Position numbers and translations under genes: made by a program. Below the pieces are notes generated by a model. The model saw nothing but the letters and a program-made list of their open reading frames with translations. It ran no database searches and had not been told where the DNA came from. A stretch of 7,671 nt of DNA from CAZBWS01 sp964495705 (GTDB lineage Bacteria; Pseudomonadota; Gammaproteobacteria; HTCC5015): assembly GCA_964495705.1 (NCBI GenBank), contig CAZBWS010000093.1:1-7671 (forward strand). The letters are read 5' to 3'. Positions 1 to 6,560 of this stretch are shown here, one piece after another; the stretch's first letter is position 1; every line of letters starts with the position of its first letter.

Positions 1-1515
1 TCCAACCAAGCCAAGCAACATCAGCCCACGCTGCCAATACAGCCACTGCGCCCAATCCACAGGCGACAAGGCAAGAATCGCCGCCGCCATGGCCACACAG
101 CCCAAAAAGGCTTTTATCCATAGACCCGCCCAGCCCGCTTCGGGCTGATAGACTTCTTGCTTTTTCAGCGCCATAAACAACATCAGCACTTGGATCCAAG
201 CCGAGCCCGCCGTCGCTAGCGCCAAACCCATATGTGGCGCGGCGAAATCGTAGATCACCATGGGGGCAACAATGGCAATATTTAGCCCCATATTAATCAC
301 CATGGCGATCAGGCCTATGCGCACAGGGGTTTTAGTATCTTGGCGAGCATAAAAGCCCGGCGCTAACGATTTAATCAAGATAAAAGCCGGCAGCCCCAAG
401 GAATAAGCCATCAAACTATAGGAGGCCATACGTGTATCTTCTGCAGTAAAGGCGCCGTACTGGAACAAGGTGGTCAGCATGGGTGCAGATAATGCCATCA
501 AGCCCGCCATGGCGGGCAATGCAATAACAACCACCAAACGCAAAGCCCAGTCCATGGTGTGAGCAAAGCCTTGCGGGTTGTCGGATGCATGTTTTTGCGA
601 CAGCGTCGGCAAAATCACCGTGCCCACCGCCACACCAAATACACCCAAGGGAAATTCCACTAAGCGATCCGAATAATACAGCCAGCTAACGCTACCCTCC
701 GCCAACATGGAGGCGATCACAGTATCGAGCAGTAGGTTAATTTGCACCACCGCCGAGCCAAATAAGGCAGGAATCATCAGGGTGATGATCTTGCGTACGC
801 CTTCGTCTTTAGCGCCCCAGCGCGGCAGGCGAAGCAGGCCCAGTTTCAATAAAAAAGGCAATTGAAATAGCAGCTGCGCAATACCCGCAACCAACACGCC
901 CCACGCCAAAGCCATCACGGGCTCATCAAAATACTGGCTACAAAACAAGGCGGCAACGATCAAACTGATATTCAGCAATACCGGCGTAATTGCCGGCACC
1001 GCAAAACGCCCAAAGCTATTCAATATACTTCCCGCCATGGCGGTAAGAGAGATAAAAAATAGATAAGGGAAGGTAATCTTGAGTAAATCGGTTGCTAAGC
1101 CATAGGTCTCGGGGTGCTTTTGTACAAAGCCATAGCCGAACAAACCCATCACCCAGGGCGCTAACAAGATGCCAATTGCGGTGATCACAAACAAGACCGT
1201 AGCAAGCGTGCCACTGGTTCTGGCAATCAAATCTTGCAACTCATTGAAGCTGCGTTTTTCCTTATACTCGGCAAACACGGGTACAAAGGCCTGAGAGAAG
1301 GCGCCTTCAGCAAATAGGCGGCGACAGAAGTTAGGGATTTTAAAAGCGACAAAGAAGGCGTCAGTGGCACCACCAACCTTAAAAATATAAGCGAAGACAA
1401 TATCCCGCACTAGACCTAAGATGCGTGAGATCTGTGTCATGCCACTAAACACTAGAGTGGATCGCAATAGCCCGCCTTTTTTGTCGGCGGGTGCTGAGTT
1501 ATCTAGTTCGCTCAA
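1..1515 (-). CDS. murJ: MurJ, lipid II flippase (3' end cut by window edge)
   Basis: This integral inner-membrane protein of the MOP/MVF family flips lipid-linked peptidoglycan precursor (lipid II) to the periplasmic face. The 505 visible residues are hydrophobic and align by eye along the E. coli protein. Family motifs include SRILGLVRD (residues 30-38), ATDAFFVAFKIPN (50-62), RRLFAEGAFSQAFVP (65-79), LLKITFPY, the YYSDRLVEFP loop, and APGFYARQDTKTPV. The charged residues corresponding to E. coli R18, R24, D39 and R52 are present as R31, R37, D52 and R65, and the SDR arginine matches E. coli R270. E. coli MurJ is 511 residues; this one has about 13 extra N-terminal residues, so roughly 25 C-terminal residues (end of the last helix and tail) lie outside the window. 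No ATG fits: the frame upstream of TTG 1515 runs into TAA at 1531-1533, and the first in-frame ATG (1440) would remove the conserved LLRSTLVFSG start. TTG 1515, with GAG 10 nt upstream, is therefore preferred. It lies downstream of rpsT on the same strand. Confidence 0.95.
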   Translation of the reverse strand, partial: MSELDNSAPADKKGGLLRSTLVFSGMTQISRILGLVRDIVFAYIFKVGGATDAFFVAFKIPNFCRRLFAEGAFSQAFVPVFAEYKEKRSFNELQDLIARTSGTLATVLFVITAIGILLAPWVMGLFGYGFVQKHPETYGLATDLLKITFPYLFFISLTAMAGSILNSFGRFAVPAITPVLLNISLIVAALFCSQYFDEPVMALAWGVLVAGIAQLLFQLPFLLKLGLLRLPRWGAKDEGVRKIITLMIPALFGSAVVQINLLLDTVIASMLAEGSVSWLYYSDRLVEFPLGVFGVAVGTVILPTLSQKHASDNPQGFAHTMDWALRLVVVIALPAMAGLMALSAPMLTTLFQYGAFTAEDTRMASYSLMAYSLGLPAFILIKSLAPGFYARQDTKTPVRIGLIAMVINMGLNIAIVAPMVIYDFAAPHMGLALATAGSAWIQVLMLFMALKKQEVYQPEAGWAGLWIKAFLGCVAMAAAILALSPVDWAQWLYWQRGLMLLGLVG

Positions 1516-1542
1516 TGCATTATGTCTCGGTTATTTGCGCCG

Positions 1543-1572
1543 ATTATAGAATAGTTCTGTGTAGCTTGTATG
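1543..1572 (-). promoter_or_regulatory. Candidate sigma70 promoter of murJ
   Basis: On the minus strand a perfect TATAAT occupies 1543-1548. The best -35 at acceptable spacing is CATACA at 1567-1572 (18-bp spacer), which matches TTGACA at only three positions. The expected transcription start is near 1536, giving a leader of about 20 nt before the TTG codon. The site lies between the rpsT terminator and murJ, so murJ probably has its own promoter. The -10 is convincing and the -35 is weak. Confidence 0.55.
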
Positions 1573-1594
1573 GGTAACATTTGATGCAGACACA

Positions 1595-1629
1595 GAAAAG
1601 CCGCCCCAGATAACTGGCGGCGGCTTTTC
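1595..1629 (-). terminator. Intrinsic terminator after rpsT
   Basis: GAAAAGCCGCC (1595-1605) pairs with GGCGGCTTTTC (1619-1629). An inner CCAG/CTGG stem (1606-1609 with 1614-1617) closes on an ATAA loop, with one bulged base at 1618. On the minus strand the GC-rich stem ends in a TTTT run, as in a rho-independent terminator, about 40 nt after the rpsT stop. The flanking A/T runs are symmetric, so it could also work on the plus strand, but no plus-strand gene leads into it. Confidence 0.8.
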
Positions 1630-1667
1630 GTATTACGCAGCTGCCGACTTACGTCAGCAGACAAGGC

Positions 1668-1928
1668 TTAGATAGCCTTGATAGCAGCGTTCAAACGGCT
1701 CTTGCTACGTGCAGCTTTGTTCTTATGAACTAGGCCTTTGTTTACCATGCCGTCCATCACTGGCTGAGCTTCTTGCAAAGCAGCCTGTGCAGCAGCTTTA
1801 TCGCCACCTTCAATTGCGACTTGAACTTTCTTAACGAAAGTACGCATGCGAGAGCGTAGTGCCACGTTGTGTTGACGACGCTTTTCTGACTGACGTGCGC
1901 GTTTACGCGCTTGTGCTGAATTAGCCAC
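1668..1928 (-). CDS. rpsT: 30S ribosomal protein S20
   Basis: S20 is a primary 16S rRNA-binding protein that helps assemble the body of the small ribosomal subunit. The 86-residue length is normal for the family. The very basic sequence has the typical MANSAQARKRARQSEKRR opening, the central helix containing RSRMRTFVKKV, and the GLVHKNKAARSKSRLNAAI ending that marks S20. The initiation codon is GTG (1926-1928), preceded by AGGA 8 nt upstream. It is the only start that gives the conserved ANSAQA N-terminus. E. coli rpsT also uses a non-AUG codon (UUG), and there the weak codon takes part in autogenous translational control by S20; the same control here is an inference. The gene has its own strong promoter and terminator and precedes murJ, a common gammaproteobacterial arrangement. 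Confidence 0.98.
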   Translation of the reverse strand: MANSAQARKRARQSEKRRQHNVALRSRMRTFVKKVQVAIEGGDKAAAQAALQEAQPVMDGMVNKGLVHKNKAARSKSRLNAAIKAI

Positions 1929-1936
1929 TATATTAA

Positions 1937-1940
1937 TCCT
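1937..1940 (-). promoter_or_regulatory. Ribosome binding site of rpsT
   Basis: AGGA on the minus strand lies 8 nt before the GTG codon at 1926-1928. It supports initiation at GTG, which has no ATG competitor in the proper frame. Confidence 0.7.
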
Positions 1941-1967
1941 GCAATTGATTCGGAATTTGGAGGGCGA

Positions 1968-1996
1968 ATTATCCAGATAAGCAGCCCATCTGTCAA
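1968..1996 (-). promoter_or_regulatory. Sigma70 promoter of rpsT
   Basis: On the minus strand a perfect TTGACA (1991-1996) is followed by a 17-bp spacer and GATAAT (1968-1973), which matches five of six -10 consensus positions. Transcription should start near 1961, giving a leader of about 33 nt. The bases just after the -10 (TCGCCCTCC) are GC-rich. Such a discriminator is typical of growth-rate- and ppGpp-controlled ribosomal promoters, so stringent control is plausible but inferred. Confidence 0.85.
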
Positions 1997-2025
1997 CTGA
2001 GTTGCCGACTTTTTATGAGCAAGTC

Positions 2026-2058
2026 AGTGGCTTGTGTCACCCTGCTCCACAAGCCACT
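2026..2058 (-). terminator. Hairpin downstream of the DUF349 gene, possible terminator
   Basis: AGTGGCTTGTG (2026-2036) and CACAAGCCACT (2048-2058) form a perfect 11-bp inverted repeat with an 11-nt loop. It begins about 19 nt after the DUF349 gene's stop on the minus strand. No T run follows the stem in either direction, so it is not a textbook intrinsic terminator. It may act with Rho, protect the mRNA 3' end, or bind a protein. It lies about 30 bp upstream of the rpsT -35 element. Confidence 0.5.
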
Positions 2059-2076
2059 ACATCTGGTAGACGCCGA

Positions 2077-4809
2077 TTATTTGTTACACACAGCAGCCAA
2101 GCGCGCCTGTAAACTCGCACGCTGATCGGCTGCTACTGCGCCAGTGGCATACCACCGCTTGCGCAATTGGATAAACTCCTGCTTCTGCTCAGCGCTATCC
2201 TTGCCCCCACCCAAGCCTTCAGACATCTTGTCTAATTGATAGGCGCGACGCTCACCGCGGTACTCGTCTGGCGTTTCAACATCCATCAATACTTCCAGCT
2301 CAATCGCTAACTGCTCTAACGAGTCTAAATTGGCAGACAAATCACCCAAAGCAGAGTCACCCTTCTCTAATGCTGCCAACAAAGCATCATAGCGGCCCTG
2401 TAAAGCCAGCTTATCGCTCTCTGTCAGGCTATCCGCATGGGCCGCCCAATCTGCTGCCAGCTTATCTGCATCCAAAGCCTGGCCCTGTAAAACAGCGTTT
2501 TCACTGCTATCGCATAATGCCGCAGCGGCAGCCATATGCTCCAGTGTTGCCTGGTTCTTGCGTGTTGCTATGCCTTCAACTTGTTGCTCATAGCTGCGAC
2601 GGGCATCGCTAAATTTTCCGCCAATAGGGCGCTCTAGCTTTTCTGGCAGCTCAATTTCATCGAATTCAGCCTGCAGTGCTTCCGCTTGCTCTGAACTCTT
2701 TAATAACTCAGCGTCGCTTAACTTAGCCAGCGCCTTCATTTGAGCAACTAAGTCTTCAGCCTTTTTAATATGGCCGTCCGCCTCTGCACGCTCTGCCTTA
2801 CGCTCTTCATCTCTACGTGCAAATACGGCATCACAAGCAGCTCGCAAACCTTTCCACAACTTTTGCTCACGACTGCGGAAGGTATGACCCACTTCTTTCC
2901 ACTGCTTTTGCAAGAAGATCGCCTTTTCAATCGCCTGAGCCAAGTCTTCATGCTCCACCAAGGCTTCCGCCTTCTTAATTAACTCTTCTTTAGCTTCAAG
3001 GTTTTCCTGCCAATGACCTTTCAGCTTCTCGTTGATTTGATCGACGAGCTTAAAGAACCCGTTGTGCACAGGTTTGGCCTCAGGAAAGCGTACAGGCTCA
3101 TACTGCTTCCACTCTTCACGAGCGGTACGCAATATCGCTTGCAGCTTGCGCCAATCGACCTTTTCCCAGTCCACTGCATCTAAGTAATCTTCCAACTGCT
3201 GCGACAACTCTCGGCGCTTTTGCAAATTCTCCTGTTTCAGCTCAGATAACTTGGCATAGTAAGCCCCACAGGGTTCGTAAGCCTTGTGGCCAGCCTCTTG
3301 AAAGCGCGTCCACAGCGGGTCATCTTCTTTAATGTTAACGGAAGTCTGCTCGCGCCACTCTTCTTGCATCGCTTTAATGGCATCCGCACGATCCAGTGCA
3401 TCCATTTCCGTACTAATAAGCTCTTCCATGCGTGTGCACAGCTCTTCTTTCTTAGGCGTAGTACTGTAGTCCTGCCAGTCGCGCAGCTTTTGCAGTTTTT
3501 CTTCTAAGGGCTGCAGGCGCTGCTCTTGGCGCTCTAGCTCTTTGCCCCAAATCTGCTCCAGCTGATGATGAATTTGCGCATGAATACGGTTAGCTATTTT
3601 CAACTCACCTTTCTCTATATGCACATCCAACTGGCGACGCTTGCGCATCAAGATGCGGATAGCCTCGTCTTCACCCGCTTCGATATCGCGCTTCAGCTGA
3701 TCTAACTTAAAACACGCCTGCTCCCAATGTGTCAGCAATGCGGGGCTTGCCACACCTTCTGGCCATTGAATACGCTGGCGCTGAGCTTGAAACTTTTCAC
3801 GCAGTGCAATGATATCTGCCGGCTTTTTACCGTCAAACAACTCAATTTCATTAATAGCTGCCTGCAATTCTTCTTCATGGGTATGCAGCTCGCCCAAGGT
3901 CACGCAGTACTTTTCCAGCTGTTTACGCGCCGCGCTATAAGAACGTATTTGCTCTGCGCTCGGCTGAACATGTTTTTGTACCGCATCCCAGCTGCCCGCT
4001 GTCATATTCAACAAGCCCTGAATAAGCTCTGCAGCAGGCGCCTTGCTGCGCAGGCCACTTGCCTGGCTCTCTAACTGATCAATTAATGCCACTGCATCTT
4101 TGGCAGCCTGTGTTTTCTGGCGCTCGGCCTCTTGCTCCGCCTTAAGCTGATCAAAGTCTGCGGCACAGGCTTGAATGGCTTTCTGCCAGCGCTCTTGCTG
4201 GGTGGCACTGGGCTGGCTTTCCTGTGTCTGCCACTGTTGCTCTGCCTTTTCATATTTGGCTAAAAAGAACTTATCGATACTGCCGCGCCCTACTAAGCCT
4301 TCCAGCGTCTCACACAACTGGTCTACCGCTTGTGACTTTGCCGCCTGTTCCGCTCGCTCTTCTTTGACACCCTTCAAGGCGTGACGCACATAGCGCTGCA
4401 CTGCTTTGTCTTTAGATTCACGTGCCAGTACATCTAATAAGCCGCCTTTGCTAATTTTCTCTGCGGCCAATTGGCGCAATTTAGCCTGCTTATGTTGTAG
4501 GGCCACGTCCAACAGCTGGGACTCATCCATTGATGCCAAGCCGCTTTCATCCAGAATATTGATCAACTGGCGTTGAATCACTTCCTTGGTATCATCGTTT
4601 TGTGCGTCTTTAAGTAACTGCTGAAGAGTCTCATTGTCTTCAAAACGCTTCACCGCAGCGGCACGTACTCTCGACTCAGCATCGTCGCTAATCATTTTGA
4701 ATAGCGCTGTTTTTTCCTTGACTAGCTCTGGGTTAAATTTCTCTACAGCAGCTAAACGCTGCTCCGTCGAGCCGACCTGCCACTTGGGCTTAAATAATTT
4801 TGCAAACAT
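2077..4809 (-). CDS. Large DUF349-repeat protein with HEAT-like N-terminus
   Basis: No molecular role is established for DUF349 proteins that I can name. The 910-residue product has no signal peptide or membrane segment and should be cytosolic. Residues about 1-150 look like HEAT-type helical repeats, for example DDAESRVRAAAVKRF near 42-56. The rest is nearly all charged helix rich in Gln, Glu, Lys and Ala, probably including coiled coils. Degenerate DUF349 units are recognisable by a Trp in an EEWREQ, EEWKQY or KQWKEV context (W485, W567, W637), followed about 15 residues later by an aromatic residue (W500, F585/F586, W652) and then another helix. Weaker units are likely near 336-372, 697-746 and the C-terminus (W886, RKRWYATG). 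The start at ATG 4809 is the first ATG after an in-frame TGA 12 nt upstream; the Shine-Dalgarno is weak (AAGAAGA). The gene is divergent from hemB with no convincing promoter seen. Helical repeats suggest a scaffolding or nucleic-acid-associated role, which is only inference. Confidence 0.88.
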   Translation of the reverse strand: MFAKLFKPKWQVGSTEQRLAAVEKFNPELVKEKTALFKMISDDAESRVRAAAVKRFEDNETLQQLLKDAQNDDTKEVIQRQLINILDESGLASMDESQLLDVALQHKQAKLRQLAAEKISKGGLLDVLARESKDKAVQRYVRHALKGVKEERAEQAAKSQAVDQLCETLEGLVGRGSIDKFFLAKYEKAEQQWQTQESQPSATQQERWQKAIQACAADFDQLKAEQEAERQKTQAAKDAVALIDQLESQASGLRSKAPAAELIQGLLNMTAGSWDAVQKHVQPSAEQIRSYSAARKQLEKYCVTLGELHTHEEELQAAINEIELFDGKKPADIIALREKFQAQRQRIQWPEGVASPALLTHWEQACFKLDQLKRDIEAGEDEAIRILMRKRRQLDVHIEKGELKIANRIHAQIHHQLEQIWGKELERQEQRLQPLEEKLQKLRDWQDYSTTPKKEELCTRMEELISTEMDALDRADAIKAMQEEWREQTSVNIKEDDPLWTRFQEAGHKAYEPCGAYYAKLSELKQENLQKRRELSQQLEDYLDAVDWEKVDWRKLQAILRTAREEWKQYEPVRFPEAKPVHNGFFKLVDQINEKLKGHWQENLEAKEELIKKAEALVEHEDLAQAIEKAIFLQKQWKEVGHTFRSREQKLWKGLRAACDAVFARRDEERKAERAEADGHIKKAEDLVAQMKALAKLSDAELLKSSEQAEALQAEFDEIELPEKLERPIGGKFSDARRSYEQQVEGIATRKNQATLEHMAAAAALCDSSENAVLQGQALDADKLAADWAAHADSLTESDKLALQGRYDALLAALEKGDSALGDLSANLDSLEQLAIELEVLMDVETPDEYRGERRAYQLDKMSEGLGGGKDSAEQKQEFIQLRKRWYATGAVAADQRASLQARLAAVCNK

Positions 4810-4871
4810 ATCTTCTTTTCTTCATTCCACCAGCACAAATCCAAACCAATGGGGCTGGGCATCTACCATTT

Positions 4872-4911
4872 CAATGAGAGCCATTTCTACACAGTAGAGT
4901 TGGCCTCATTG
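4872..4911. repeat. Long nested hairpin upstream of the DUF349 gene and hemB
   Basis: CAATGAG (4872-4878) pairs with CTCATTG (4905-4911). After one bulged A (4879), GCCA (4880-4883) pairs with TGGC (4901-4904). Beyond a 2x2 internal loop, TCTAC (4886-4890) pairs with GTAGA (4894-4898) around an ACA loop. Sixteen base pairs in 40 nt is well beyond chance for this length. It lies about 60 nt before the DUF349 start codon and about 70 bp upstream of the hemB -10. It could be part of the DUF349 mRNA leader or a DNA site; the sequence does not say which. Confidence 0.6.
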
Positions 4912-4942
4912 CGCCAAAGGCGAACGCTACCAAAAGGTGGCG
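4912..4942 (+). repeat. Two short hairpins directly following the long hairpin
   Basis: CGCC-AAA-GGCG occupies 4912-4922. CGCTACC-AAAA-GGTGGCG occupies 4925-4942, with seven pairs including one T-G wobble that would be a valid U-G pair only in plus-strand RNA. They abut the hairpin ending at 4911, making a run of three stems upstream of the hemB promoter element. Confidence 0.4.
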
Positions 4943-4980
4943 GCGCTAACAATGTCTAAGGATGGATTTTTCCTATTAAA

Positions 4981-4989
4981 TGCTATGAT
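4981..4989 (+). promoter_or_regulatory. Extended -10 promoter element for hemB
   Basis: TGCTATGAT is a TGn extension followed by TATGAT, five of six matches to TATAAT. No recognisable -35 lies 16-18 bp upstream, as is common for extended -10 promoters. Transcription would start near 4996, leaving a leader of about 35 nt before the ATG at 5031. Confidence 0.5.
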
Positions 4990-5030
4990 TACACTTCAAT
5001 CGTTCATGCAACTAGATATAGACCAAGCAG

Positions 5031-6035
5031 ATGAGTATAAAAACCAGCCAATTTCCTAATGCCCGAATGCGCCGTATGCGCGCAGATGACTTTTCCCGCC
5101 GTTTAATGCGTGAGAACGTTTTGGCCACAGATGACCTGATTTATCCTATGTTTGTGATTGAGGGCACAGGGCAGCGAGAAGCCATCAGCTCTATGCCAGG
5201 CGTAGAGCGGGTCAGTATCGACCTGCTCGTTACTGAGGCACAGGAATGTATGGCGCTGGGTATTCCTGCCATCGCCCTTTTCCCCGTGGTTGGCGATGCC
5301 AAAAAATCTCTAGATGCGGCCGAAGCCTATAACGCCGATGGCCTCGCACAGCGTGCGGTACGTGCTGTCAAAGCCGCTTGCCCAGAACTCGGCGTGATCA
5401 CCGACGTGGCTCTAGATCCCTTCACCACCCACGGTCAAGACGGCCTGATTGACGATAAGGGCTATGTGCTAAACGATGAGACAGTCGACGTATTGGTCAA
5501 ACAAGCCGTTTCCCATGCGCACGCGGGGGCGGACATTGTCGCCCCATCTGACATGATGGATGGCCGTGTACAAGCTATCCGCACGGGTTTGGAACAAGCA
5601 GAACTTCGCAATACGCGCATACTGGCCTACGCAGCAAAATTCGCCTCTAGTTTTTACGGCCCCTTCCGAGACGCTGTGGGCTCTGCAGGCAACTTGGGCG
5701 GCGGCAATAAATACAGTTACCAGATGGACCCCGCCAATAGCGACGAAGCTCTCTATGAAGTTGGCCTAGATTTAGCCGAGGGCGCCGACATGGTTATGGT
5801 GAAACCAGGTATGCCCTATTTAGATATCGTGCGCCGCATCAAAGACGAGTTCAAAGCACCCACTTACGTTTATCAAGTCAGCGGTGAATACGCCATGCTC
5901 AAAGCAGCCGCACAAAATGGCTGGTTAGACGAAGAAGCGGTAGTGATGGAGTCGCTGCTAGGTATGAAGCGCGCCGGTGCTGACGGCATTTTGACCTACT
6001 TTGCTAAGGATGTAGCCAAGCTCCTGAAGGCTTAA
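5031..6035 (+). CDS. hemB: Porphobilinogen synthase (delta-aminolevulinic acid dehydratase)
   Basis: This cytosolic enzyme condenses two 5-aminolevulinate molecules into porphobilinogen, the first pyrrole of heme and other tetrapyrroles. The 334-residue length is typical. Both active-site lysines are visible: K203 in YAAKFASSFYGPFRDA and K258, the Schiff-base lysine, in MVMVKPGMPYLDIV. The metal-site segment DVALDPFTTHGQDG (125-138) has Asp and Ala where zinc enzymes such as the E. coli one carry the cysteine cluster. This places it with the Pseudomonas-like magnesium-dependent, zinc-independent type. QVSGEYAM (282-289) and the C-terminal GADGILTYFA are also family motifs. The start is fixed by an in-frame TAG at 5019-5021, only three codons before ATG 5031; the Shine-Dalgarno is poor. 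The gene appears monocistronic, with a hairpin right after the stop and a convergent gene beyond. It is divergent from the DUF349 gene. Confidence 0.98.
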   Translation: MSIKTSQFPNARMRRMRADDFSRRLMRENVLATDDLIYPMFVIEGTGQREAISSMPGVERVSIDLLVTEAQECMALGIPAIALFPVVGDAKKSLDAAEAYNADGLAQRAVRAVKAACPELGVITDVALDPFTTHGQDGLIDDKGYVLNDETVDVLVKQAVSHAHAGADIVAPSDMMDGRVQAIRTGLEQAELRNTRILAYAAKFASSFYGPFRDAVGSAGNLGGGNKYSYQMDPANSDEALYEVGLDLAEGADMVMVKPGMPYLDIVRRIKDEFKAPTYVYQVSGEYAMLKAAAQNGWLDEEAVVMESLLGMKRAGADGILTYFAKDVAKLLKA

Positions 6036-6042
6036 CCATTTA

Positions 6043-6074
6043 ATGCGGATAGTCTGCCAGCAGCCTATCCGCAT
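6043..6074. terminator. Shared hairpin between convergent hemB and the DUF1566 unit
   Basis: ATGCGGATAG (6043-6052) pairs perfectly with CTATCCGCAT (6065-6074) around a 12-nt loop. The stem starts 8 nt after the hemB stop and, on the other strand, 5 nt after the stop of the small DUF1566 gene. It therefore probably ends both transcripts. Neither side has a strong T run (plus strand continues ACCACTATTGATTT, minus strand TAAATGG), so efficiency is uncertain. Confidence 0.65.
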
Positions 6075-6078
6075 ACCA

Positions 6079-6558
6079 CTATTGATTTCTCACTAGACGC
6101 ACTTGTAATGCAGCTGTCTTCGCTGCCGAAGAGGTTGCTCCCGCAGCAAAATCCACCTGCCAAGCATTAGTTGCGGCCGCGGTATCAGGCGTTGCCGTCC
6201 AATAAGCACTAGTAGAAGTTGCAGGAAAAAGCGTGATATTAATTGAGGGGTTAGTACACTCAGCCTCCAATAAGCTCGCCAACTCTTTAACATTAGGTAG
6301 ACGCCAAATTTCGTCAGCCAATTCTATCGCCGCCTTCCAATTCACTGCACTAGCGCCACCTGTTGTACAATCTGTATCAGAAAGCCCTGCACTACAACGC
6401 TGCCAAATCAATCCCGTCGTATTGTCTAATACTTCTGTATCTGAGTTTTGTAGGACATAACGGTCTTCTGCACCACTGCACGCGGCAGCAGCCAGGCCTG
6501 AAAAGCCCAATAAACTAGGCAACAATAATAAATGGCCGATGATTTTTATATACTTCAT
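6079..6558 (-). CDS. Small exported DUF1566 (Lcl_C-like) protein
   Basis: The 159-residue product starts with a signal peptide: K2 and K5, a Leu/Ile-rich core, then GLAAAAC. Cleavage by signal peptidase I within residues 24-28 is likely; C27 after AAAA is a poor lipobox. The mature part is essentially one DUF1566 domain, recognised by VLDNTTGLIWQRC (43-55), WKAAIELADE (74-83), WRLPNVKELASLLE (85-98), YWTATP (119-124), AWQVDFAAG (132-140) and the terminal VRLVRNQ. This family is related to the C-terminal domain of the Legionella collagen-like adhesin Lcl; its general function is not settled. Cysteines at 27, 55, 64 and 101 could form periplasmic or extracellular disulfides. The ATG lies 2 nt after the upstream gene's stop, with GGAG (6566-6569) inside that gene's end, so translation is probably coupled. 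Its partner upstream carries a second, diverged DUF1566 domain. Confidence 0.88.
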   Translation of the reverse strand: MKYIKIIGHLLLLPSLLGFSGLAAAACSGAEDRYVLQNSDTEVLDNTTGLIWQRCSAGLSDTDCTTGGASAVNWKAAIELADEIWRLPNVKELASLLEAECTNPSINITLFPATSTSAYWTATPDTAAATNAWQVDFAAGATSSAAKTAALQVRLVRNQ

Positions 6559-6560
6559 AG

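Larger units (their letters stand above)
4810..5030. other. Divergent intergenic region between the DUF349 gene and hemB
   Basis: This 221-bp gap contains three consecutive hairpins (4872-4911, 4912-4922, 4925-4942) and an extended -10 element for hemB (4981-4989). It has no open reading frame with credible coding features. No good -35/-10 pair was found on the minus strand for the DUF349 gene. A TTTTT run at 4967-4971 is not preceded by an adjacent stem, so it is not a clear terminator. Confidence 0.7.

Noticed and set aside
3727..4074. 115-residue plus-strand open frame inside the DUF349 gene
   Set aside because: It lies wholly antisense to a well-supported coding region, has no recognisable motif and no clear ribosome site, and its Cys/Phe/Leu-rich composition is typical of an antisense shadow of Glu/Lys/Gln-rich coding.
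4634..4897. 87-residue plus-strand open frame running into the intergenic region
   Set aside because: It is mostly antisense to the start of the DUF349 gene, low-complexity Ser/Thr/Ala in composition, and ends within the long hairpin. It has no independent support.
4961..4973. T run with flanking GGA/TCC as a possible terminator or attenuator before hemB
   Set aside because: The flanking complementarity is only three bases, and no stable stem immediately precedes the T run.
4938..5006. TTGAAG/AATAGG-like pair on the minus strand as a DUF349 promoter
   Set aside because: The -35 matches only four positions and the -10 is poor at any 16-18 bp spacing, so it is not distinguishable from chance.
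6093..6293. 66-residue minus-strand open frame inside the small DUF1566 gene
   Set aside because: It is an alternative frame of a gene with a clear domain, its Arg/Leu-rich composition is artefactual, and there is no ribosome site.
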